From the NCBI GenBank assembly GCA_029218485.1, contig JAQXRK010000244.1, positions 1 to 5,830 on the forward strand: DNA of 5,830 bases, written 5' to 3'. This document shows, one piece after another, positions 1-5,298 of the stretch. The translations under genes were made by a program, and so were the position numbers. The DNA is from a bacterium (lineage in GTDB: Bacteria; Bacillota; Clostridia; Christensenellales; CAG-138). Every line of letters begins with the position of its first letter. Within the stretch, counting starts at the first letter, position 1. The notes beneath the pieces were generated by a model, which saw nothing but the letters and a program-made list of their open reading frames with translations, was not told the origin of the DNA and made no database searches.

Positions 1-77
1 TGGCCGCTGTTGGCCTTCTGCACCGCTTCCGCGGTCAACACGCGCATTGCTGTAATCGCAAGCTGATCATTCTTCAT
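1..77 (-). CDS. tkt: Transketolase, N-terminal fragment (gene runs off the left edge)
   Basis: Only the first 25 codons are present. The translation starts MKNDQLAITAMRVLTAEAVQ and ends KANSG, and the next two bases (CA) fit a histidine. This matches the transketolase N-terminus, where a conserved Ala-Asn/Lys-Ser-Gly-His segment begins the thiamine-diphosphate-binding domain. The start is fixed by a GGAGGG ribosome-binding site at 85-90, seven bases before the ATG. Transketolase moves two-carbon units between sugar phosphates in the non-oxidative pentose phosphate pathway and acts in the cytoplasm. The gene has its own promoter (129-157), so it is separate from the ECF gene upstream. The short visible length is the main limit. 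A split N-terminal subunit, or a transketolase-like enzyme of another pathway, cannot be excluded. Confidence 0.82.
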   Translation of the reverse strand, partial: MKNDQLAITAMRVLTAEAVQKANSG

Positions 78-128
78 ATCGAAACCCTCCATCATCAATA
101 TCGTTTCTGTGTCGATTTCGCTGGATAT

Positions 129-157
129 AGTATACCAGAAAGGTTTGGAAACGGCAA
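129..157 (-). promoter_or_regulatory. Sigma-A-type promoter of the transketolase gene
   Basis: Read on the minus strand, a TTGCCG -35 box (152-157) and a perfectly placed TATACT -10 box (129-134) are separated by 17 bases. Transcription would start near 122, giving a leader of about 45 bases before the ATG at 77. The -10 box is flanked by CTGG and CCAG (121-138), a short inverted repeat that could serve as a repressor site. I treat that only as a possibility. Confidence 0.75.
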
Positions 158-341
158 CCGATGTTCAGCGCTGTTTCCGCGAAAATAGCCGCTTTTTGAA
201 AAGTATCCGGGGCAAACGGCCCTCGGCTCTGCCGCTTGCTGGTATATCAGTCGTCCTATCGCAGGGCCGTTCTCCGGTTCGCATCCCCTTCAGGACGCTT
301 CCGCGTGCCGACGCGGCAAGTCCGCGCAGCAAACACGCAGC
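158..341. other. Gene-free spacer with nested inverted repeats
   Basis: No convincing coding region is visible on either strand. The stretch is rich in complementary segments. A perfect 9-bp pairing joins 215-223 (AACGGCCCT) with 263-271 (AGGGCCGTT). It encloses a 4-bp hairpin with a three-base loop (224-234, CGGC/GCCG) and a second hairpin at 239-250 (CTGG/TCAG). Further out, GGGG at 209-212 can pair with the CCCC run near 285-288. A separate hairpin, CCGCGT-GCCG-ACGCGG, lies at 301-316. Pairing in the 239-250 hairpin uses a G-U wobble only if the plus strand is the RNA. It lies upstream of the transketolase promoter, so it is not part of that leader. It may be an undescribed RNA or just a relic spacer. 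Confidence 0.35.
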
Positions 342-373
342 AAAAAAGCGGCGGGGCCCGATGGGTCCCGCCG
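342..373 (-). terminator. Rho-independent terminator after the ECF S-component gene
   Basis: On the minus strand the arms 363-373 and 349-359 form an 11-position stem with a three-base loop (360-362) and one A/C mismatch (366/356). Six U residues follow directly (A-run at 342-347 on the plus strand). The stem starts about 31 bases after the stop codon of the ECF gene. It therefore ends the middle operon. Confidence 0.85.
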
Positions 374-404
374 TTTCCGTATTGCTCGTTTTCCGTTGCT
401 GTCG

Positions 405-905
405 TCAGTCTTTTTTGCCCGTACCGGTGGCAACGTGGATGGCTGCGATGAGCACCTGCGCCACCAGCGCACCGACGATGCACTGCATCGTATTGAAACC
501 AACGTTGACCCATGCGGACGGTACGCCGTAGAGCAGCGATTCATACACGAAATAGCCGACCGGCACCAGCAGCGCCGACAGGAGCAGCGCCACAATCGAC
601 AGCTTTTTCGGCATCTTCTTGAGCAGGAACGCAGCCAGCAGCGCCATGCCGCCCTTGATGACGAGCGTCGCCGGCGCATAGACGCCGAAGCCGAGGAACA
701 GATCGGCCAGCGCAGAGCCGATGCCCGCGCAGGCAGCACCCCACCAGCCGCCCAGCAGCGCGGCGGCCGTCAGCACGCCCGCGTCACCGAGGTTGATGTA
801 GCCCGCGCCGCCGGGGATCGGGATGGACACGACGGCGGTCAGCAGGAAGATCATGGCCGCCAGCAAGCCGGCCTTGGCAAGTTTCTGAATCGTATTATCC
901 TTCAT
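405..905 (-). CDS. ECF-type vitamin transporter, membrane S component
   Basis: This 166-residue, very hydrophobic protein has about six membrane segments (roughly residues 12-31, 40-58, 60-74, 78-96, 102-122 and 138-158). It resembles the ECF transporter S components related to RibU (Pfam families PF07155/PF12822). Recognisable features are YINLGDAGVL at 36-45, an AGIGSALADL segment at 60-69 and YAPATLVIKG at 76-85. Helix 1 carries the AxxxA pattern (Ala12, Ala16) that S components use to contact the EcfT subunit. Such proteins bind a vitamin or cofactor precursor at the membrane and share the EcfA/A'/T energy module, which is not encoded here, as is common in group II systems. The substrate cannot be read from the sequence. 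The start at 905 follows an AGAGAGG site eight bases upstream. A hairpin and U6 tract directly precede that site, so expression probably depends on read-through from the GGGtGRT gene. Confidence 0.85.
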   Translation of the reverse strand: MKDNTIQKLAKAGLLAAMIFLLTAVVSIPIPGGAGYINLGDAGVLTAAALLGGWWGAACAGIGSALADLFLGFGVYAPATLVIKGGMALLAAFLLKKMPKKLSIVALLLSALLVPVGYFVYESLLYGVPSAWVNVGFNTMQCIVGALVAQVLIAAIHVATGTGKKD

Positions 906-920
906 TGGTTTTTCCTCTCT

Positions 921-959
921 AAAAAAGCCAGACCCACAGCCGATCGCGCCATGGGTCTG
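921..959 (-). terminator. Internal terminator or attenuator before the ECF gene
   Basis: On the minus strand an 8-bp perfect stem (CAGACCCA 959-952 with TGGGTCTG 936-929), a 15-base loop, a GC spacer and six U residues (926-921) form a classic terminator. The U-run is followed at once by AGAGAGG, the ribosome-binding site of the ECF gene, leaving no room for a promoter in between. A competing helix is possible: CCGCACAGC at 983-975, just after the stop codon, can pair with GCTGTGGG at 940-933 with one bulged base, disrupting half of the terminator's 3' arm. The terminator is seen directly; regulated attenuation is an inference. Confidence 0.75.
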
Positions 960-983
960 CTATCCTGTGTCATTGCTGTGCGG

Positions 984-1982
984 TTATGCCTGTGCCTGCT
1001 CGATCGCAACGGCGATGGCGACGGTCGCGCCGACCATCGGGTTGTTGCCCATGCCGATAAGGCCCATCATCTCGACGTGCGCCGGGACGGAGGAGGACCC
1101 CGCGAACTGGGCGTCGCTGTGCATGCGGCCCATGGTGTCGGTCATGCCGTAGGAAGCCGGGCCTGCCGCCATGTTGTCGGGATGCAGCGTTCTGCCCGTG
1201 CCGCCGCCGGAGGCCACGGAGAAGTACTTCTTGCCGTTCTCCACGCACCACTTCTTGTAGGTGCCGGCGACCGGATGCTGGAAGCGGGTCGGGTTGGTGG
1301 AGTTACCCGTGATGGACACATCCACCTTCTCATGGCGCATGATGGCAACGCCCTCGTTGACATCGTCCGCACCGTAGCAGCGCACCTTGGCGCGGTCGCC
1401 ATCGGAGAACGCCTTCTCGGAGACGATCTTGAGCTCGCCCGTCTTGTAATCATACTCGGTCTCCACCGACGTGAAGCCGTTGATGCGCGAAATGATGTAG
1501 GCGGCGTCCTTGCCGAGGCCGTTCAGGATGACCTGCAGCGGCTGCTTGCGCACCTTGTTGGCCGTGCGCGCGATGCCGATGGCGCCCTCTGCGGCCGCGA
1601 AGCTCTCGTGACCGGCGAGGAAGGCGAAGCAATGCGTCTCCTCGCGCAGCAGCATGGCGGCGAGGTTGCCGTGACCACGGCCCACGTTGCGCTGATCGGC
1701 AACGGAACCCGGGATGCAGAACGACTGCAGGCCGACGCCGATGAGCTCGGCGGCTTCCGCAGCGGTCTTTACGCCCTTCTTGAGCGCGATCGCCGCGCCG
1801 GCGGTGTAGGCCCAGCAGGCGTTCTCAAACGCGATGGGCTGGATCCCCTTGACGATACCGGCAGCGTCCACGCCCGCTTCGTCGCAGATGCGCTTGGCAT
1901 CTTCGAGGCCGTTGATGCCGTACTCAGCGAGGACGGCGTTGATCTTATCGATTCTTCTTTCGTAACCTTCAAACGTAATCAT
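984..1982 (-). CDS. GGGtGRT-family protein of unknown function
   Basis: A 332-residue soluble protein, recognised by the signature GGGTGRT at residues 259-265 that gives the family its name (I recall Pfam PF14057). No biochemical role is established to my knowledge. Other conspicuous stretches are GNSTNPTRFQHPVAGTYKKW (226-245), a Gly/Arg/His-rich segment around 101-106 (GRGHGN), and a hydrophobic C-terminus with GLIGMGNNPMVGATVA (307-322). There are six cysteines (33, 56, 89, 118, 202, 246) but no CxxC ferredoxin-type motif. No signal peptide or clear membrane helix is seen. The start is well supported by a GGGGAGG site (1989-1995) six bases upstream. The gene begins 13 bases after the NifU-like gene ends, with its ribosome-binding site abutting that stop codon, so translation is probably coupled. 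The pairing suggests a metal- or cofactor-related job, perhaps as a client or partner of the NifU-like protein. Confidence 0.88.
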   Translation of the reverse strand: MITFEGYERRIDKINAVLAEYGINGLEDAKRICDEAGVDAAGIVKGIQPIAFENACWAYTAGAAIALKKGVKTAAEAAELIGVGLQSFCIPGSVADQRNVGRGHGNLAAMLLREETHCFAFLAGHESFAAAEGAIGIARTANKVRKQPLQVILNGLGKDAAYIISRINGFTSVETEYDYKTGELKIVSEKAFSDGDRAKVRCYGADDVNEGVAIMRHEKVDVSITGNSTNPTRFQHPVAGTYKKWCVENGKKYFSVASGGGTGRTLHPDNMAAGPASYGMTDTMGRMHSDAQFAGSSSVPAHVEMMGLIGMGNNPMVGATVAIAVAIEQAQA

Positions 1983-1995
1983 GCTGTACCTCCCC

Positions 1996-2688
1996 TTACT
2001 GCTTGCGCGGGTCGATTACCTGGACGGCCTGATCGAAGCGGCCGTAGGTGCCGATGTTCTTCTCGTAAGCCTCTTTGGGATCGACGCCCTTCTTGATCGC
2101 CTCCATCATCTTGCCAAGGTGTACAAACTTGTAGCCGATGATCTCGCCGTTCTCATCCAGGCCGATGCCAAGGCAGTAGCCCTCGGCCATCTCCAGATAG
2201 CGCGGGCCCTTGGCGCGGGTGCCGTACATGGTGCCGATCTGCGAGCGCAGGCCCTTGCCGAGATCCTCGAGGCCGGCGCCGATGGTCAGGCCGTCGTCCG
2301 AAAACGCGCTCTGCGTGCGGCCGTATACGATCTGGAGGAACAATTCGCGCATGGCGGTGTTGATCGCGTCGCAGACGAGGTCGGAATTGAGCGCTTCAAG
2401 AATGGTTTTACCGGGCAGAATCTCCGCCGCCATGGCGGCCGAGTGCGTCATGCCGGAGCAGCCGAGCGTCTCCACGAGCGCCTCTTCGATGACGCCGTTC
2501 TTCACATTGAGCGTCAGCTTGCACGCGCCCTGCTGCGGGGCACACCAACCTACGCCGTGCGTGAGGCCGCTGATATCGCTGATTTGCTTTGCCTTAACCC
2601 ACTTGCCCTCCTCCGGAATCGGAGCGGGATCGTGCTTTGCGCCCTTCATAACGCAAACCATTTCTTCCACATCGCGGGAATACTGCAT
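1996..2688 (-). CDS. NifU-like iron-sulfur scaffold-related protein, divergent
   Basis: A 230-residue cytoplasmic protein that resembles the NifU N-terminal/IscU scaffold fold. The clearest match is the LGCSGMTHSAAMAAEILPGKT segment (about 75-95), which aligns with the GCGSAIASSS...GK region around the second ligand cysteine of IscU. Cys77 would be that ligand. The region of the first ligand has cysteines at 49 and 56 (WCAPQQGACKL), but not the usual CGD. The place of the third ligand, normally His-Cys, has none. Other cysteines are 12, 106 and 172. The protein is longer than IscU (about 130 residues); roughly the last 100 residues are an extra domain with an EGYCLGIGLDENGEIIGYKF strand-like section. 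The start follows a very strong AAGGAGGAG site (2697-2705). It is the first gene of an operon with the GGGtGRT gene. It may bind a cluster or metal differently from IscU, or act as a dedicated carrier. Confidence 0.82.
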   Translation of the reverse strand: MQYSRDVEEMVCVMKGAKHDPAPIPEEGKWVKAKQISDISGLTHGVGWCAPQQGACKLTLNVKNGVIEEALVETLGCSGMTHSAAMAAEILPGKTILEALNSDLVCDAINTAMRELFLQIVYGRTQSAFSDDGLTIGAGLEDLGKGLRSQIGTMYGTRAKGPRYLEMAEGYCLGIGLDENGEIIGYKFVHLGKMMEAIKKGVDPKEAYEKNIGTYGRFDQAVQVIDPRKQ

Positions 2689-2714
2689 GATGGAACTCCT
2701 CCTTTTGATACTCT

Positions 2715-2735
2715 GCGGCAGGCCTGTCCCGCCAC
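2715..2735 (-). promoter_or_regulatory. Leader hairpin upstream of the NifU-like gene
   Basis: In the predicted 5' leader (about 65 bases) the minus-strand RNA can form an 8-bp stem (2735-2728 with 2722-2715, two G-U wobbles) around a five-base loop. It ends about nine bases before the ribosome-binding site and has no U-run, so it is not a terminator. It could stabilise the message or bind a regulator. No known riboswitch is recognised. Confidence 0.35.
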
Positions 2736-2759
2736 TGTTTCCAAATTGCTACAGGATAT

Positions 2760-2788
2760 AGTATATCATTGCCAAATCCAGCGCGCAA
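2760..2788 (-). promoter_or_regulatory. Promoter of the NifU-like/GGGtGRT/ECF operon
   Basis: On the minus strand a TATACT -10 box (2760-2765) lies 17 bases from a TTGCGC -35 box (2783-2788), which matches the consensus only in its first three bases. Transcription would begin near 2753. The -10 region shares the 12-mer TATACTATATCC with the transketolase promoter. It lies just past the terminators of the glycerate kinase operon, as expected for a separate transcription unit. Confidence 0.65.
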
Positions 2789-2812
2789 GATATGTATCGT
2801 CAAAAAACATGC

Positions 2813-2845
2813 AAAAAATGCGCACCGCCCTGCAAAGAGCGGCGC
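2813..2845 (-). terminator. Second terminator downstream of the glycerate kinase gene
   Basis: On the minus strand GCGCCGC (2845-2839) pairs with GCGGUGC (2828-2822), one G-U pair, around a 10-base loop. After three bases comes a U6 run (2818-2813), and another U6 run follows at 2807-2802. It acts in series with the hairpin at 2855-2894 and shields the next promoter, whose -35 box begins 25 bases further on. Confidence 0.65.
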
Positions 2846-2854
2846 AGCACCGTG

Positions 2855-2894
2855 AAAAACAGACAAAAACCTGCCGGCGCAACAGCGCGGCAGG
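2855..2894 (-). terminator. First terminator of the glycerate kinase operon
   Basis: On the minus strand CCTGCCG (2894-2888) and CGGCAGG (2876-2870) form a perfect 7-bp stem around an 11-base loop. Five U residues follow immediately (2869-2865), then GUCUG and five more U residues (2859-2855). This is a standard Rho-independent terminator, about 65 bases after the stop codon. Confidence 0.8.
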
Positions 2895-2914
2895 CGTCGC
2901 CCGCAGGCCAAGGG

Positions 2915-2941
2915 CATCGGAACGGGCGCACCGTTCCGATG
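2915..2941 (-). repeat. Perfect inverted repeat just after the glycerate kinase stop
   Basis: CATCGGAACG (2915-2924) and CGTTCCGATG (2932-2941) are perfectly complementary over 10 bp with a seven-base loop. The hairpin begins 17 bases after the stop codon. The bases after it on the minus strand are not U-rich, so it is probably an mRNA 3'-end stabiliser or a pause site, not a terminator. Confidence 0.6.
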
Positions 2942-2958
2942 GGATGCTGCTATCTTCG

Positions 2959-4191
2959 CTACCGGCGGATCAGCAGCACGGTCAGATCGTTCACGTTGGT
3001 ACCGGTCGGGCCGGTCCTGATCAGGCCGCCGACCGCGTCAAGCGCGTGATAGGCGTCGTTGTTCTGCAGTACATCGGCAATCTGCAGATGCTCCTTCCCG
3101 AGCAGCCCGCAGGTCTTCCCATCGACATAGCCGCCGGCCGCGTCGGTCGGGCCATCGGTGCCGTCGGAACCGACCGAGAACAGCGCCGTATCCCGCAGGC
3201 CGGCAAGGCCCTGCGCGGCGGAGAGCGCCAGTTCCTGATTGCGCCCGCCGAGTCCCTGCCCGGACACATGCACCACCGTCTCTCCGCCCGCGAGAAACGC
3301 GAGGGATTCCGCCGCATCCTGATGGTACGCCGCCACGGACGAGAGGAAGCGCCCCGCCTCCCGCGCCTCGCAGCACAGGCTGGCCGTCAGCGTCAAAGGC
3401 CGGTAGCCGAGCGCGCGGCATTCGGCTTCAGCAGCCGCGCAGAGCTGACGCACGCTCCCGGTCACATGCGTTTCCACGTTATCCAGCGTTTTTGGCGTTT
3501 CCTGCCGCAGCAGCTGCTCCGCCAGCGGCGACAGCGGCAGGCCGTACCGCATGGCAATGGACGTCGCCTGCGCGCCGGTTGTGCTGTCCGGATAGGCAGG
3601 ACCGGAGGCGATCATGTCCAGCGGGTCGCCGATGATATCGGACAACACGACGGAAAACACCCGCGCCGGCGCGCACAGCGCGCCAAACCTGCCGCCCTTC
3701 ACGGCGGACAGGCGCTTGCGGATGGTGTTGATCTCAACGATATCCGCACCGGAGGCCAGCAGCCGCTGTGTGATCGCGACGAGCTCATCCTCCGGCACCA
3801 GCGGCTTTTCAAACAGCGCCGAACCGCCGCCGGAGAGCAGGAACAGCACAAGGTCGTCCTGTCCAAGCGGCGCGACCAGATCGATCGCCGCCTGCGTCGC
3901 CCGGAAGGAGTTGCCATCCGGCACGGGATGCGCTGCCTCAAACACGCGGATATGCGGCAGCGCGCCGCGGGCGTGTCCGTACTTTGTGATCACGATTCCC
4001 TCGTCGATCCGATCCCCCAGCGCTGCGGACGCGGCCGTCGCCATCTGCCATGCCGCCTTCCCGGCCGCAACGAGCACCAGCCTGCCCGCGCACGGCGGCA
4101 GCTTGGCCAGCGCGCGATGGACCGCCGCGTCCGGCATGGCCGCCGCAAGCGCGGCCCGCACGATGCGTTCGGCCTCCTGCCGCATGGTCAT
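2959..4191 (-). CDS. Class II glycerate kinase (DUF4147/MOFRL family)
   Basis: This cytoplasmic enzyme phosphorylates D-glycerate with ATP, usually to 2-phosphoglycerate in this class (GckA/TtuD-like), feeding sugar-acid carbon into lower glycolysis. With this start it has 410 residues, normal for the family. Visible hallmarks are AAGKAA near 42-47, EAAHPVPDG at 85-93, the phosphate-binding SGGGSAL at 120-126, NTIRKRLSAVKGGR at 155-168 and SDIIGDPLDMIASGP at 184-198. The C-terminal MOFRL domain has GGETVVHVSGQGLGGRNQE at 302-320, DGTDGPTDAAGG at 343-354 and a final GPTGTNVNDL. Start choice is uncertain. The ATG at 4191 fits the usual family N-terminus (MTMRQEAERI). A GTG at 4224 would overlap the upstream stop codon by four bases (GTGA) and add 11 charged residues. 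Neither has an ideally spaced ribosome-binding site. It is the last gene of the right-hand operon. Confidence 0.92.
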   Translation of the reverse strand: MTMRQEAERIVRAALAAAMPDAAVHRALAKLPPCAGRLVLVAAGKAAWQMATAASAALGDRIDEGIVITKYGHARGALPHIRVFEAAHPVPDGNSFRATQAAIDLVAPLGQDDLVLFLLSGGGSALFEKPLVPEDELVAITQRLLASGADIVEINTIRKRLSAVKGGRFGALCAPARVFSVVLSDIIGDPLDMIASGPAYPDSTTGAQATSIAMRYGLPLSPLAEQLLRQETPKTLDNVETHVTGSVRQLCAAAEAECRALGYRPLTLTASLCCEAREAGRFLSSVAAYHQDAAESLAFLAGGETVVHVSGQGLGGRNQELALSAAQGLAGLRDTALFSVGSDGTDGPTDAAGGYVDGKTCGLLGKEHLQIADVLQNNDAYHALDAVGGLIRTGPTGTNVNDLTVLLIRR

Positions 4192-4220
4192 ACCGCACTC
4201 ATTTCTCTCCCGTTCCCGGT

Positions 4221-5273
4221 TCACCGTGGTTGCTTCTGCTCCTGTTCCATCAATTCTCTCAGTATCTCAACCGTATGGCAAAGCCCCGTCTGCGCGTCAA
4301 ACAGGCCGCGCCACCCGAGCGCCTCGAGCTTGCTGCTGTTCAGGCTCGAGTTCATCATCGGATTGAACGCCCGCTTTTCTGCGGCGGACGGCTCGCCCGC
4401 CACCACCGAAACACCGCCCGCCCGTGCCAGAATGCCGGCCATTTCCCGGATCGTAATGATGGAGTCCCGGTTTGAGATATTGTACGCCTCACCGCTGTCC
4501 CCACGCAACAGCGTGTACAATATCGCCGATGCGCAATCGACACAGTAGCAATAGGAGCGCAGCTGCATGCCGGCGCTTTTCAGCACCAGCGCTTCCCCCC
4601 GCGCAGCGCGATACGCGAAGTCCGAGGATATCCGGCTGTCATCGGCCTTGGCCGTGGGACCATAGATGTGGCCCGGCCTCGCGATCACACAGTCAACGCC
4701 AAACTCTGCCGCATAGCTCACCGAGAGCGTCTCCGCCGCGCGCTTGCCCATCGGATAGCAGGATCTTGCATCCAGAACATCCACAAACCCATATTCATTT
4801 TCGGAAAAAGCATCTGCGCCCTCCTTTTTCCCGTATACTTCACTGGAGGAAATCAGGAGCACCCGTTTTGCCCCGCTGTTTTTGGCATGCTGCAGCAAAT
4901 GGCAGATGCCGGCAATATTGGCCAGCATGGTGTTCACCGGATGCGCCATGATGGTCCTTGGATCAGCATTGCTCGCACCATGGATCAGGTAATCGGCCGC
5001 AGGCAGATCGGGCTCGCACATCGCAGCCGCATCGTATGCAACATACCGAACGTTCGGGTATCCTTCAAAGCGCATTTGCAGGCGCTCAAGGTTCCGGCCG
5101 GCGGCGTAGATCGTCGTTTCCGTTCCGGCAAGCAGATCCACAACCGCAGAACCGATCAGTCCGGAGGCGCCGGTGATCAGGATGCTGCTCCCTTTGAGCG
5201 CGGAAAGATCGACCGCAGCGCGCGCGCTGGCGATATCCTCTGCATATAAACGGCTCTCCATGCGATTTTTCAT
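4221..5273 (-). CDS. NAD-dependent epimerase/dehydratase (extended SDR)
   Basis: A 350-residue cytoplasmic Rossmann-fold enzyme of the extended short-chain dehydrogenase family, the class that includes UDP-glucose 4-epimerase and dTDP-glucose 4,6-dehydratase. It shows the dinucleotide-binding TGASGLIG (34-41), the catalytic serine region SSSEVYG (142-148), the YPMGK catalytic Tyr-Lys pair (Tyr173, Lys177), and RPGHIYGP just after it. A substrate-binding half follows, with YNISNRDSIITIREMA. The length is typical. The substrate is not evident: nucleotide sugars are usual, but its place between a pentose-phosphate epimerase and a glycerate kinase suggests a free sugar or sugar acid, as in the uronate dehydrogenases. 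The start at 5273 is chosen because a GGGAGGA site lies six bases upstream; an in-frame extension back to 5354 would overlap the AraD gene and lacks such a site. The stop overlaps a possible GTG start of the next gene. Confidence 0.88.
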   Translation of the reverse strand: MKNRMESRLYAEDIASARAAVDLSALKGSSILITGASGLIGSAVVDLLAGTETTIYAAGRNLERLQMRFEGYPNVRYVAYDAAAMCEPDLPAADYLIHGASNADPRTIMAHPVNTMLANIAGICHLLQHAKNSGAKRVLLISSSEVYGKKEGADAFSENEYGFVDVLDARSCYPMGKRAAETLSVSYAAEFGVDCVIARPGHIYGPTAKADDSRISSDFAYRAARGEALVLKSAGMQLRSYCYCVDCASAILYTLLRGDSGEAYNISNRDSIITIREMAGILARAGGVSVVAGEPSAAEKRAFNPMMNSSLNSSKLEALGWRGLFDAQTGLCHTVEILRELMEQEQKQPR

Positions 5274-5278
5274 GCTTG

Positions 5279-5286
5279 ATCCTCCC
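5279..5286 (-). promoter_or_regulatory. Ribosome-binding site that sets the SDR start
   Basis: GGGAGGAT on the minus strand lies five to six bases before the ATG at 5273, inside the 25-base gap between the AraD stop and the SDR gene. It decides this start over upstream in-frame ATG codons that lie within the AraD reading region. Confidence 0.8.
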
Positions 5287-5298
5287 GGAAAACCCTGT

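Noticed and set aside
277..287. tRNA T-loop-like string GGTTCGCATCC
   Set aside because: No acceptor, D or anticodon arms can be built around it, so it is not a tRNA or an obvious tmRNA end.
109..531. Plus-strand frame of 140 codons over the spacer and the end of the ECF gene
   Set aside because: No recognisable protein, and it runs through the transketolase promoter and the terminator hairpin. Composition is not protein-like.
396..2096. Long plus-strand open frame (566 codons) across the ECF and GGGtGRT genes
   Set aside because: It is antisense to two well-recognised genes. The translation is low-complexity and rich in Arg, Ala, His and Asp, with no recognisable domain. Such frames arise from the codon bias of GC-rich genes on the other strand.
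1981..4548. Very long plus-strand open frame (855 codons) across the NifU-like, glycerate kinase and SDR genes
   Set aside because: It crosses promoters, terminators and three supported genes on the other strand, has no family resemblance and no good ribosome-binding site. I regard it as an antisense shadow.
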